Origin: Acanthochlamys bracteata
Taxonomy: Eukaryota > Streptophyta > Magnoliopsida > Pandanales > Velloziaceae
Direction: 5' to 3'
Assembly (NCBI GenBank): GCA_019914995.1
Contig: CM034131.1
Span: forward strand, 9,022,501 to 9,086,500
DNA length: 64,000 nucleotides
This document shows, piece after piece, positions 1 to 11,520 of this stretch; position 1 is the stretch's first letter, and the number at the start of each line of letters is the position of its first letter. The position numbers were made by a program, and so were the translations under genes. Under the pieces are notes generated by a model, which was given only the letters and a program-made list of their open reading frames with translations, had not been told where the DNA came from and did not search any database.

Positions 1-626
1 ACGTATTGGTCTATTGATGTATGGCAGTGCATGTTAGAAGGACCATCACTAGTTATCATATAATATCACAAGCATTAGAAGAACTTATATCCTAAATCCC
101 TTTAGACTTAGAATGCGTGGTTGTTCGAGAAACAGACCCTTGAGTCTGCCATCCATCAGATTATATAGCACAGTTCTGTTTCCTTTTACTTCTAGTTTGT
201 TGCCTACCACCATAAACCTCGATCTACTGTTCTTGTGCCTAAGCAGATGAAATCGTTCTCAATCATCTTGTAGATATCATAGCAAGCCCACCAGCTGTCT
301 AGTCGTTTGCATTCCAAAATACATGAATGAACTTCACCAGAGTGAGTCTGGGTCTGGGTACTCCAGCAATTGACAGCAGAACCAAGTCTGCTAGAAGATG
401 ACGTTACTGGTATTGAGCTAGGTACTGCATGGCAGTACACCTAGGTAAAAGCCATTTAAATTGTGACTGTTATAATACTGTCAAGCGTGACTAACCATTA
501 TATTTCATAACAGAAAAAAATTATTATAAAAAAAAAGAAAAAGAGAAAAGTCTATAGGGTAGAAGACTTCCTGCACACAAGATTCGTTACAAACTGACAA
601 TGAGATCGAAATGCCAGAAGACAAAC
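1..626. other. Partial ARP7 intron 4, no gene recognised
   Basis: This stretch follows the donor site of ARP7 exon 4 on the minus strand. The C-terminal ARP7 exons are not recognisable here, so they probably lie beyond the left edge. The only local structure I see is a perfect 7-bp inverted repeat (GTACTGC, 3-nt loop, GCAGTAC) at 422-438. Confidence 0.5.
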
Positions 627-3600
627 CTGTCCATCTGGAAGTGTGTGCTTTTCAGGTTGGCATAACCTTTGCATTTCCTCAAAAGCAACATCATCCTCAG
701 CAAAGCAACATCATCCTCAGCACAGCATGCATATCGCTCCTTCAACTTCTCAACCTCAGAGATATCAATATTCACATATGGATTTGACTTGCTAAGCTCC
801 TTAGCAAGTAGGTTTGTCAAATCAATCCCACCTATCTCAAATATTTTTGACGCAATGTGCTGAACAGCACCTTCACATACAGGTGCAATATCTGTTGCAT
901 TACAGATTTTACGACTGTGAACAGCTTGCTACAAGGAACAGTGTATATACATGCATCAATACAAAGTAATTGCTTCATTTATAGAAAACGCCAAAAAAGA
1001 AGAAGAAAGAAACACGCACTATCTGAGAAAAGGATGCAATACAATTATACTACATTATCAACATGATGTTCTGGAAGACAGTTTTCTCATAGAATACCAT
1101 GCTATAAAGAAAATCCCGTGCCACTCACTCTTTCTCGTACTATGCATACAATTTCCTAATAAACCCAAACACAGACACAGAGAACATTAAGAAAAACAAA
1201 TTGAAAGCCACTATGCTACAAGCTAGTAGAAGAAACACAAAACCCAACAAAACTAGGTGCACAATCTACAAGGAATCCAGCATAGATATATGCTGCCATT
1301 GGTTCATACAAATAAACTGTCTACTTGTATGCATGAGAAAAAAACATTTAGACAAATTTCAAATTGATCAGTAACATCATAAATCAAGGGAGCAGTTCTC
1401 TTATGTCAATGAGTAATTTCACATGCAACATCGCCAGCTTCTTAATGATTAAATACTCATTGATAGAAGCCTTCAAGAACAACAACAACAACAATAACAA
1501 AGTAAGTCTTATCACACTTGAGTAGGATCGGCTATATGAATCTATTTACTCCATTCCGTTCTATTACAAATAAGATCAAACGAAAAATTCAATTCCTCTA
1601 AATCTTTCGCCACCATCTTAAGCCAAGTTAATTTTAATCTACTTTTTATCCGAAAGTGCTCAAATGAAATCACATGTCCGAACCACGTAAGCCTACATTC
1701 CCTTAACTTATGATCGTTCAACGCGGCAACTGCTTATTTGCATATATTCTCATTTCGCATTATGTCCATTCTAGTAACACCAACCATTCATATTAACAAC
1801 TTCATTGTCGCTATGTTTATTTATGAACATTTTGATTTTAATAATCCAGCACTCACTACCATATAGCTTTAAAGAAATGTTCTTATTACACAAGATTCCA
1901 ACAGCACTTCACCATTTCATCCATTCTATTTTGATCTATGCATAACATCTTTTTTAATTATTCTTCCTTATGAATAACCGAACCTCAATATTTAAAAATA
2001 TCACTTTACAGTACATCACACTCTTTTATGGCAACAATAGTATTATTATCATTCTTATATTTACTAAAACGATAATGCATGTATTATATCTTAATCCTAC
2101 TTAATTTAATACCCTTAGATTTCAAAGTACTCCTACAATATTCCAATCTATAATTTAATCTCTTTTTTGTCTCGTTAACTAAAATTATATCATCAACAAA
2201 TAACATACACTACAATACTTAATTCTAAATATGTCGAGTGAGTTCATATATTACTAAGACAAAATTGTATGGATTTAAAAACTTAATATAAACCTATAGT
2301 AATAGAAGATTCTTTACTAATATCACAATTACAATGTAATTTAATGATTATTCCATCGTACATATTCTTAATAATCATATATGTATGCATATATATATGT
2401 ACATATGTATGTACATATAAAATATACATATTAGATATAGATTTGTTCCTAACACCCACCACAACACTTTTGTAGGTACTCTATTGTAAGCTTTTTCTAA
2501 GTCTATAAAACCATGTGTAGGTCTTGCTCTTTCTTTCTATATTGTTTCATTCAATCTCTTGAAGATAAATCGCTTTTATAGTTGATCTCTTTGGCGTAAA
2601 ACCAAACTAATTATATGCAATCTTCGAATTACATTTTAATCTATACTCAATAACCCTCTCCCACAAGATCATTGTATAGCTCATGAGCTTGATTTCTTTA
2701 TAATTCATATAATTGCCTATGGCATAATTCATACACATTGATCAAAGCCTTCATTATGGAAATTTTAGCAGAGAACAGGCTGTTAGCCAATGACATTTTC
2801 ACTAATGAGATAGTGCAAGATGATAAAGCAGCAAACAAATTTGCAAGAGAAGTCCACTTATCTAAGTAGCATCCCAAAGTCTTAAGATGTGAAAATATAT
2901 AGCATGAATATCTAGAAGAACCATACCACATGAGCACATAATGTTGTTGAATGCATGACCTAGTTGTCTACGATTTATTCGACACTTGCATGTACAAACT
3001 TATTCCTTTGTTGAGAAAATCTTGATAAAAAGGTAAAGCAGGCTTCACGAAATCAGTTTAAGTTCATACTTTGACTATTTCCATTTCAAAATGCAAAGTT
3101 CACTTTTGAACAAGTTGAGTAATCAAATTACAAGTTAAAAATAACCGAAGTATATCTACTTAGGTAATCATAATATGAATGCTCAAGTCTATGGAACTTG
3201 AGAGGCCAACACAAACAAATCTGATACATCAAATCAGAAAATATTTGAAGCATCCAATAAACTTTAGCATAATAACCAAACAATGATTCTAGTAGTACTA
3301 CATTAAGTAGCCCATTACAGTATACCTATCTTCCCATGACTAATATCCACAGTGCAACCAGAGATGCGTCCTACTGCATAAAGTGAAAGTACAGCTTGCT
3401 CCGAGGCATAGAATCCAGATACATTAAATGTTTCAAACATTAGCTGCACCAACTGTTCTCTAACAGCCTGCAAAGCATACAACAAAATCAACAAAACACA
3501 ATGTATATGCATATAAAAAGTGCCACGACTACCAAAACCAACTTAAAGCATCACTATTAATTTGTACATAGAAGGAAACATGTGATAAGGTTCAATAAGA

Positions 3601-4305
3601 TAATTTCATGTAATTCTTCTCCATATGATGAATCCTGAACACAAAAGGGGAAAAGAAACCACTTTATGTCACAGTGGATGACACAAAACATTTTTTCATA
3701 CTACAAAACCAAATGTGATAGGAAATAAGTTTTAAAAAAATAACTCCAGTAAGACATCTCCAACTCTTAGGCTTTGTAGGAACACTTGATTCAGACGTTT
3801 TTTCCAAATTGACAAAGCCAAAACCATTCTGCTGAAAAATTATGAATTAAAAGAACCAGACAAGAAAACTAATAAAAAGATTTCTTTGCAGCAAACCTTA
3901 GGAGTGGACAAAGGATCAGTGAAGAGAATCTGCCCTTCTTCACCAATCTCCCAACCGAGTTGAGTGTATAAAACATGGTGCAGCAAATCCTCCATTGCAT
4001 CCCAGTCTCTAATAAATCCCCTCACCACGGGATCAATCGTTACCTCCTCAACCGCCATCAGCATATCACCAGCCTCATTGCCCCCTCCACCACCGCCGTT
4101 CTCCACCACCCGCTTCATCTTAGTCGGCATTACCTATCCCAAATTTCCAAAGTCTCCGAAATTAACAAAAGAGATCAAACAAGCAAATCGTAGTAATTAT
4201 ATAATCTGGCAATAAATAGATGATTACCAGTGGTGGATCTTGATCGGGTGCAGCGAAACCGGCTTTGAGAAGCTTGGATCCGGCATCAACAACTAATGCC
4301 TCCAT
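627..4305 (-). CDS. ARP7: Actin-related protein 7 (ARP7), 5' part, frame broken in exon 4
   Basis: ARP7 is a nuclear actin-related protein found in plant SWI/SNF-type chromatin-remodelling complexes. Four exons are visible on the minus strand: 4228-4305 (start, [20 protein letters not shown]), 3897-4133, 3326-3467 and 627-891. All have GT-AG borders and matching phase, and the encoded protein follows Arabidopsis ARP7 closely ([40 protein letters not shown]). The rest of the protein is outside the window. Intron 3 is about 2.4 kb and holds a LINE remnant. Exon 4 carries a 20-bp perfect tandem duplication (682-721). Without it, exon 4 would end in phase 0 with the family sequence HTLPDGQ; with it, the frame shifts after about residue 215. 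The locus is therefore either a damaged allele or copy, or an assembly error. Gene identity is secure; functionality is not. Confidence 0.88.
682..721 (-). repeat. 20-bp perfect tandem duplication inside ARP7 exon 4
   Basis: The 20-bp unit (AAAGCAACATCATCCTCAGC on the plus strand) occurs at 682-701 and again at 702-721 without a mismatch. Its length is not a multiple of three. Removing one copy restores the expected ARP7 reading [11 protein letters not shown] and a phase-0 exon end. Confidence 0.95.
1476..2690 (-). mobile_element. Degenerate 5'-truncated RTE-type LINE in ARP7 intron 3
   Basis: Read on the minus strand, about 2440-2560 encodes the reverse-transcriptase block [12 protein letters not shown] followed by VLWWVL. 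About 2161-2205 encodes the catalytic block [13 protein letters not shown] (the YxDD-type motif, here FVDD). Stops and frameshifts interrupt the frame. The 3' end carries a sequence like the conserved plant RTE 3' region (GGATCGGCTATATG-like in the opposite orientation) and finishes in a (TTG)n tail, seen as CAACAACAACAACAATAA near 1478-1500. No ORF1 or endonuclease part is recognisable, so the copy is truncated. It lies in the same orientation as ARP7. The 5' border is approximate. Confidence 0.8.
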
Positions 4306-4312
4306 GATTAAT

Positions 4313-4320
4313 AAACCCTA
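4313..4320 (-). promoter_or_regulatory. Telo-box (AAACCCTA) just upstream of ARP7 start codon
   Basis: AAACCCTA on the plus strand lies 8 bp upstream of the ARP7 ATG. Telo-boxes are common in 5' leaders of plant housekeeping genes. The match is short, so its function is inferred. Confidence 0.35.
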
Positions 4321-4770
4321 GATATAGATTATCCAATAATCGAAGAAAGGAAACCTTATCTTGGCATGGAGATGTAGAAGAAGAGATATCTGTATAAATT
4401 TGGCGGGGAATTTTTATGAAACGAGTGGCGGGAAAACAAGAAAAGAATTTATTTGGAAACAAAGTGAAGAAGTTGATTCTCAAAAATTAGAATTGTTTTC
4501 CTGTTATAGTTAGCTCTGTTCTTTTATACAGTGAGGGATTTTGCAAAGGAGATCAACGTAAACTACAATTTGCATTTGCAATATCGGGTCTGATTGAAGC
4601 ATGTATGTTATAATTATAACATCATGTGATCTTAGAAAACAACAATATTACAGCTTAATGGATAAAATATTTCACTTTCCAAAAACCATCAACTAGCACA
4701 AGCTTTCAAAAAAGAAACTGAATTAAGATCGAACAAAGAAGCTCTAATAGATTTTACAACATCATCTTAC

Positions 4771-5281
4771 AAACAAGATTGTTAAAAAACGAAATATTAG
4801 ATAGAATCGTTTTAATTTTAATCATAATTAAAATTTTAAAATAAAATTTTAAATATCAATAAATTTTATAAATTTTTTTAACCATTAAATATTTTTTATA
4901 AATACTTTTCTCATATTTTATATTTTTTAGTATATTTACAAATTAAAATTATATTTCAAATTTTATAAAAAAACCTCTTTATATATTTTATAAAAAATCT
5001 TTAAAATTATACTTTTTAAAAAACCTTCTTAAATTTTATAAAAAAATCTTTTAAAATTTTATAAAAATTTTCTTCAAATTCAATTAATTACCAAAAAAAA
5101 TTTTAAAATAAAAACTTATAAAATTGTAAAAACATTAAAATCTTACTGAGTTCAAAATTTAAATCGATATTGGATAAAATTTTACTCAAAACTTTTTTAT
5201 TTAAATAGAATTATTTTGGTGAAGTAAATTGTAAAATCATAAAATTTTAAATTTTAAATCGAAATTTTGTTAACCTTGTTT
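4771..5281. mobile_element. MITE-like element, family A copy 1
   Basis: This 511-bp, extremely AT-rich stretch is bounded by imperfect inverted repeats. The left end is AAACAAGATTGTTAAAAAAC and the right end, reverse-complemented, is AAACAAGGTTAACAAAATTT. Its reverse complement aligns along its length with 62298-62806, including the shared outer block with TTTCGATTT and TGATTTTACAATTT. There is no coding capacity, so it is a non-autonomous element. The superfamily is not clear. Confidence 0.65.
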
Positions 5282-5674
5282 ACACATATCCATTTCTGGC
5301 TCTCATATGTAGCTCGCAAAGATTGGAGAGTACAATCTGCTCTCACTTGATTAGTCTGGATCGAATAGGAATCCCACGCCTCAAACATCTTTATCTTAGA
5401 AGTTCTGGAGTAACATACAGGGTTTAAAATAGATGCAATCAGCTAACAGACCCAATGACTCTGACAACGATCCATGAGTTGAATGGAAATATGGGAAATT
5501 TTGCTGATGAACCTCCACCGATTCAAGAAGGGATGCCCACTTGATAGATGCAAGGCAGAATCTTCTTTAGAAGAGATCTATGGCTGGTATATAATTCTAT
5601 CTTGATGAATGAAGATGCAATCAGTTGATTCTGTCAGTATTTGGATGGCAGTAGAACTGATAATGCATATTGCA
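5282..5674. other. Spacer between MITE-like element and tandem repeat
   Basis: No gene, RNA or repeat is recognised. Base composition is less AT-rich than the flanking element. Short open stretches with possible splice-like signals exist, but none matches a family I know. Confidence 0.4.
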
Positions 5675-5850
5675 GGTACAACATCGATTTGCTTTGCAGT
5701 GGCTAGCAGGCATTTTAGACAAGAATGCTTCCACTGCAGACCTCATATGCTGAATTAGACCTGGTACAACATCGATTTGCTTTGCAGTTGCTAGCAGGCA
5801 TTTTAGACACGAATGCTTCCACTGCAGACCTCATATGCTGAATTAGACCT
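5675..5850. repeat. Tandem duplication, two 88-bp units
   Basis: The units at 5675-5762 and 5763-5850 are nearly identical (two visible substitutions: G/T in GCAGTGGCTAGC versus GCAGTTGCTAGC, and A/C in GACAAGAATG versus GACACGAATG). Each unit has a short open reading on the plus strand (HRFALQWLAGILDKNAST) that looks like coding sequence but ends in a stop. It may be a duplicated exon remnant of an unidentified gene. Confidence 0.85.
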
Positions 5851-6084
5851 GGATAGAAGAATACGACATCATAACAAATCATCGAAATTAAAGAATAATC
5901 CAGCATATTCTTGTGCTAAAATAAACAAAAACGGCAGATATATTGTATACACTGAGGCAAAGGAGCATGCAATACACAACAGATTGCAAAGCTTATAATC
6001 ATCCCTCTACTGGTTCTTCAAATCACTGAAAATCTTCAAAACTGAACCATAGTTAAAGACCCTAACACACTCTCCTCCTCAACT

Positions 6085-7138
6085 TGTTTCAAAATGTAAT
6101 TTTCTCTATCATATCAAGCTGTTGCCTTTGCCTAGGAGCCTCTATCCTTAGTTTCTCCTTCTCCTTTTGCAAGATAACCACTTTCTCCTTTTCCCGTTGC
6201 AAATCACTGTCCATCTTCTGGATATCCAGCTCGGGCAAATCTACAATAAACCGGATATTGTGCTGCAACTCAGGCATAGGCACCTGGTTCTCCTTATCCT
6301 CCTCTTCAACATTCAAATTCTCCAAATTGGTAAGGACCTTGACCTGTAGCCCATGCATATCAAGCACCTTATGAACACCTCCACTTGCTGCTCCTGCTTC
6401 TTAGCCAGCAGCTCTTCTGCAGTCATGTACTCCGGCTTCTTCTTCCCTTGCCTGCTTTGACCGATGCTTCTCCTTCAATCTTTCTGTCGCAGGAATAGCA
6501 ACCGCAGTTGGCCTCTCGACTGATACTTCCTCGAGAGCAGGCAACTTGCTTCTTTGTAATCACTAAAACCCATAACCATATTCTTCTTGCACAGCTTAAC
6601 TTACGATGGGAATGGCAATACCTTGTTCATTCTCCCCCAATCCAGAACCTTCCTTATAACGCATCTTCCAGATCAACTTCTTTCCAATCCCCTTTTGTAT
6701 GATTCTGAAATTTCCCGACATCTTCGACACCTCTGCATCCAACCGATTTCTTAGGCGATTTCGATTTCTCTTCTCTTCTATCCATCTCCTACTCTAACAC
6801 CGCAACGCGCCCATCGGCAGAAAATCAACATGAAAAATCTCCACCATCTTCTTCTTCCTCCTTCGAAGACCAAGACCAAACCCCAGACCATGCGTAGCAC
6901 CAGCAGCATCAATAGGGGCAGAACAGGAACTCGAATTTTCATTCTTTCTGCTATCAATCCCTTGCGAAGGCATGATCGTAAACATAATCATCAGCCAAGG
7001 AACCGTAGAGGACTTCCTCGCGTTATCTGTCTTACGTTCTTTTCGCTTGCGGTAGTAGAATTTGTCGCCGATAAACACGCCACTTTCGAAGTCGGTGTCC
7101 ATAGAGAACCGATCCATGACTTCGTAATCGTCCTCCAT
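6085..7138 (-). pseudogene. STIPL/TFIP11 (G-patch splicing factor) pseudogene
   Basis: The intact parent family, TFIP11/Ntr1-like STIPL proteins, acts in spliceosome disassembly. The minus-strand reading starts MEDDYEVMDRFSMDTDFE and GDKFYYRKRKERK, matching the STIPL N terminus. It then shifts frame: the expected EEVLYGSLADDYVYDHAF is found in another frame near 6990-7030. Further along, EELLAKKQEQ and then QVKVLTNLENLNVEEEDKEN, VPMPELQHNIRFIVDLPELD and LQKEKEKLRIEAPRQRQQLD match the mid-protein coiled region. There are several frameshifts and stops, and the part after about 6085 is missing. No introns interrupt the homologous blocks. The pseudogene carries its own ATG and could be a truncated duplicate or a processed copy. 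Confidence 0.85.
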
Positions 7139-7721
7139 CTCGCCGGAGATCGGAAAGGGCTTCGGTGATTGTTTTGGGAAGTTCGAATTTCGAAATTTAT
7201 AATTAACTTCGAGGGGAAAAGGAAATATAACCGAACTCTAGAACGGTAGAACCACGTCGGTGATTTTTATTTCGGTCCTCCATTTTAGTTTCGCGCATTG
7301 GTTGTTATTATGTTGCAACTTGCAACCAGTAAGAGTGCTTTTCGTTTATTCCCTTGCAAATATTGTTATAATACTTATATTTGTGAAACCTTGATTAATA
7401 TCAATCTGGTTACCGAAAATGTTATCACATATTATTTAAATTTTAGTATTTTAAAAAATCTGTCAAAATTTTTGTATAATACTTCTTATTTACATAAAGT
7501 AAAAAGAACCTATCTAATCTAAGAAAATAAATAAAATGAAAGAAATAAAAAGAGTAAGAAAGAAAAAAAAGTTATAGAAAGAGAAGAAAACAAAAAGAAA
7601 GAAATTAACTAAATTTAAAATAAAATAAATAAAAAGTGGAAAAGAAAATTTAATATAAATGAAAGAAAAAAAAAATAATGGCAAGAAAGAAATAAAAAGA
7701 AAAAGATAGAAGTATATTGTA
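7139..7721. other. Spacer upstream of STIPL pseudogene
   Basis: Contains a purine-rich A/G stretch (about 7520-7710, GAAAGAAA-type low complexity). No gene recognised. Confidence 0.5.
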
Positions 7722-8240
7722 GGGTGCGTTTGACGGTGTTTTTAGAAAATTTTTTTATTTTTCAACAAAATTTTAATAATATTGTGTAAAATTTATTAAA
7801 ATTTAAATAATATAAAAACTTATAAATTATAAAATTTTATTTTTATTTATTTTTATTAATTTTTTTAAAATAAAAAAATAGAGCTTATTTTTAAATAAGA
7901 ATAAAAATATTTTTTATTTTATAAATTATTTTTCATAAACATTTTCAAACATTCTTTAAATAATGTTCGAATATGAAAATCACATTTTTATATTAACTTT
8001 TCGAAAATTTTATCACCAAGTTCTAGGAGTTCTAAAAAATTTCTAAACTTATGAAGTATTTAGCAGTATTTATAAAATAAAATTATTCTAAAATAAAAAA
8101 TAATAAAATAAAAAATAAAAAAATCTTATAATTTTAAAATTTTTTATAATTTTAAATTTAAATTAATTTTATAAAATATTTATAAAAAATTTTATCAAAA
8201 AATGTGAAATAAATAGTGTTTGAAATGCTGCCAAACGCCC
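7722..8240. mobile_element. MITE-like element, family B (GGGYGYGTTTGR ends)
   Basis: The left end is GGGTGCGTTTGACGGTG; the right end reverse-complements to GGGCGTTTGGCAGCATTT. The interior is nearly pure A/T and roughly palindromic, sharing blocks such as AAATAAAAAAATAGAGCTTATTTTT with copies at 40.4 and 54.5 kb. There is no coding sequence. The ends resemble Tourist/Harbinger-type MITEs, which is an inference. Confidence 0.55.
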
Positions 8241-8626
8241 AATCAGTTCATTTGCCAATCAGCAAGTCAGAAGGAATCATAAAGCACATAAGCACTTCAG
8301 AAAACTAAAACAAAAAAATGAGTGAAACCAACATCTTGCAAATGCACAAGCACACAAAGAACAGAAGCAACAGAATAGCAAGCATATTACACGCTAGAAG
8401 TACTAGATCAGGACATGAGAATGATTTGGAACATATAAAATCAATGTGATATCAGGATGCTTTCAAGAAGTTTATGCTACAAAGAAGAAAATAGGATTAC
8501 AACATCGGCATACCACAAATGCTCTTCATCTCCTGGAAAACTGACAAAACAAGAACATAAAGTTACAAGGGCTTGTACATAATCATTTCTTTTGAGGTGA
8601 AATAAGGTCATTGACTTGCAATCAAT

Positions 8627-9997
8627 CTAACAACCCATTATTGCACAATTATGCACAAAGGCACCAGCTCTTTCCCTGGTAGAGATAATCTCCCAGTCAG
8701 CTTGAGCTGATGATCCATCATTGGGGCACCAAGAGTGGATCATGATCTCTTCACCTCGAGGCCCTCTACGCCCTCCAATAACCAATAGTCTGTTGCCACA
8801 AGCCTTAAATGCAAGGCCCCAGCCATTATTACTGTCAGCTCTTACTGGCAATGCCTTAACAAAATTCCAGGTATTATTCACTTTATCGTACTTCTTTACT
8901 ACGTTTGTAGACTGATCTGCAGCATACAGCTGATTATTCACAACTGCTACCAGAGGCGGGGACTGTGTGGCGCTATTACCACCAGGATACATATTTTCAA
9001 TTCTTCTCCATGTCCTTGTTTCAAGGTTATATTCCTCGCCACAAGTCAATGGATTTGTGTGGCTAGACATTCCACCAATCACATAGAAGTTTTTGTCCAT
9101 AAAGAATCCAGAACACATTCTCCTTGGCAGGTTCATGTCTGGCAGTGTCTCCCAAGTACCCATCTCTGAATTATAGAGCTCTGCACACTTCAATACATTG
9201 CCATTTCTGTCACTTCCTCCAGCAATTATGGCAACTTCTCCAAAGCTCCCAGATCCAAAGAGGCACCTAGGTAGCTTCATCAAAGGCCATCTAGCCCAAT
9301 ATCGCCTCTCTAATGTATACACCCAGATAGCAAAACCACTTAACTCCCGACCAAACACAAGCAGCTGAGTCCCAACTGCAAGAGACTCTTTATCAGCTAA
9401 AGCAAAACATTCATCACATGGAATTTGGGGAAGACTCATCCATCTTCGTCTAGAAGGATCAAATGCTGCCCAAGGCATCAAGCTACAAGCTAAGAAAACC
9501 CACGGTTCAACAATACCAAGTTCTCTTCTCAACTTATAAAGGTATCCACTACCAATCAACAAATTGAACTTCTTACTCAGACAAGCCAGTGAAGGATAAT
9601 CAGATCGACATGCCCAGGCTAGACAATTAAGTGCTATATCATCATGAAGACCTGGAATTAGGAGATCATCTGATTTTTTATCAGCATTATCACCTTCAGG
9701 TTTTGCCTCAATCATATGCTTCCTCTTCTTTGATTGGAGATGAATTAAACTAAGCACACATTCTTTCTCTGACATAATTCTTTTAGCTTCTGCTAGATTT
9801 CCATTCCTGGCCAGTAGCATGTGTGCCAATAGATACTTATGAAAGGAGCTTCTGTCCTGGTCAAAGGACCTGTAAAGTTCTGCAAGCACATGTTCTTTAG
9901 GACCATCTAGGTTCTCTAGCTGACTAGTTAGCAGCTTGTGCTCTCTCTTTCGCTTCTCAAGCGAACAGCTTGAAAACATCGAGCTGCTCGCAACCAT
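8627..9997 (-). CDS. F-box/kelch-repeat protein (SKIP11/At5g60570-like)
   Basis: Single coding exon of 456 residues, probably a substrate receptor of an SCF ubiquitin ligase. The F-box region starts near residue 112 ([20 protein letters not shown], then [16 protein letters not shown]). Kelch units follow, with diagnostic GG and Y/W pairs: [60 protein letters not shown] and [16 protein letters not shown]. The C terminus NCAIMGC is the typical ending of this subfamily. I chose the ATG at 9997 because a splice acceptor (TTTGTTACAG) sits just upstream at about 10021; the open frame beyond it has no ATG. A second in-frame ATG follows six codons later. The roughly 110-residue basic, helical N-terminal extension differs from the Arabidopsis SKIP11 N terminus I recall. 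Confidence 0.92.
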   Translation of the reverse strand: MVASSSMFSSCSLEKRKREHKLLTSQLENLDGPKEHVLAELYRSFDQDRSSFHKYLLAHMLLARNGNLAEAKRIMSEKECVLSLIHLQSKKRKHMIEAKPEGDNADKKSDDLLIPGLHDDIALNCLAWACRSDYPSLACLSKKFNLLIGSGYLYKLRRELGIVEPWVFLACSLMPWAAFDPSRRRWMSLPQIPCDECFALADKESLAVGTQLLVFGRELSGFAIWVYTLERRYWARWPLMKLPRCLFGSGSFGEVAIIAGGSDRNGNVLKCAELYNSEMGTWETLPDMNLPRRMCSGFFMDKNFYVIGGMSSHTNPLTCGEEYNLETRTWRRIENMYPGGNSATQSPPLVAVVNNQLYAADQSTNVVKKYDKVNNTWNFVKALPVRADSNNGWGLAFKACGNRLLVIGGRRGPRGEEIMIHSWCPNDGSSAQADWEIISTRERAGAFVHNCAIMGC

Positions 9998-11520
9998 CGT
10001 GAAGAGCTGACACGGTAGTACAGCTGTAACAAACTTCAAATCTGAACAAATTCAGCAACTGCAATAACTACCCCCAGCAAAAATACACATCAACTTGATA
10101 ATGCAATATGATACTTAAAAAAACAAAGAAAATAAGAACTATAATGTGAGAAAACAAGAAACGCATCCAAATATTCTGATTATTTATATCTGCTGACTCA
10201 GTTAATAAACTTATTGGTGGCAAAAGCATATATTTCCGATAGCATCGACAGAAACATCAGATGCATCTTCGCTAAGAAGCATCAAGCCTGAGTAAAATCA
10301 CAAGAGAAATAGATCCGGGTAATTCTTCTTAAACATGCTGACCTTCACTGGGCTAAAATGAATGGCAGTGTCCAATAATAACAGGTTAATTTCTTTGGAA
10401 TGAAATTATGTATATTGGTTTCAGGTGGCTACAGAGACACTTTTCGTGCTTAAAAACGGCTCATGAAAGAATGCTGCAAGCAAACAACAGAAACTAAAGT
10501 TCTAATCTTTGAAGAAACCTCAGCAACAAAATAAAAACAATTCTAAAATGTCACAACCAACGCACTTCTCTATAACATTTCTGCCAGCATTAGATTAAAC
10601 CTCAATCAAATTCTCCATCAAGCTTGAATTTAGCAAGAAAAGTACAATACAGGCCTCAAGCAAGCAAATTTCAGTGCAAAACAGAAGCAAGGAATACAAA
10701 CGGTTATTTCAAACTAGCTCATTTGACTGAAATAAATCCACAAACAATTAAAACTTAGTCATCCACATGATGACAGGAATCTCACCTCGATATTATCAGA
10801 ACACAAGCAGAAATCAGGGCTAACTCTGATCCATATCTAGCCCGACTGAAAATCCAACAAAGTTACTGACAGTTCCAACCTGGAGAATGAAAGAGTCCAG
10901 CACAGCCAATTTTATTCTTTTGTCCAAACTCAAAAGTTACTAAAATCCAGATATCAAACATAAATCTCACCTGAGAAACCGTGGAGCACGCAACAATCAT
11001 CTTCCATTCAGATCTATACCCATGACCTTTGAGCCCTCAACAAGTCTGTGCCGGAAATCTCACCTCAAAACCGTGAGACTACAAAAATCAAGACCGATCC
11101 AGATCCAAATCCAGCTAGCTTTACACCAAAGCCATTAATCTCCGTAGATCCGATCGAACCTACAATCCAATAAATCAACTAAAAGTCTGGCTAAGAATCG
11201 ACGTTGATTCAGATCCACCAAATTCCGATAACCGCATCGCCGCAATCAATCAGCTAAAAAACATCAACCAATTTCCACTTCAAGCTCAAACCACCGGGGA
11301 AAAAACAATGAACATAAAAATTCTTCAAAAATCTACATCAATTAGCAATCGAAATCAAGCCTAGATCGCGTTTACCAAATAATCAATCAATCAATCAATC
11401 GACCAAGCCATCTATCGAACACATCGCTGGAGCAAGTAGTAGATCTTTTCTTGTTTTCTTTAACTTCGCACTCGCTAAAATGGCTTTGGTTTTCTTCTGT
11501 AGCAGAATCAATTCCGTATT
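9998..11520 (-). other. Probable 5' leader exons/introns of the F-box/kelch gene
   Basis: No coding sequence. An acceptor lies at about 10021. Three plausible donors with the same core (GAG or CAG followed by GTGAGATT on the minus strand) occur near 10786, 10972 and 11063; two of them follow a similar CACGGTTT block. This suggests alternative noncoding first exons starting around 11.1-11.5 kb. It also holds an (AATC)n run at 11381-11400. Confidence 0.4.

Noticed and set aside
1476..1500. CAA repeat read as a simple microsatellite or CRISPR-like array
   Set aside because: Better explained as the reverse complement of the LINE (TTG)n tail. No CRISPR array occurs anywhere in the window.
3964..4215. 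Plus-strand frame with Pro-rich stretch
   Set aside because: Antisense shadow of ARP7 exon 2.
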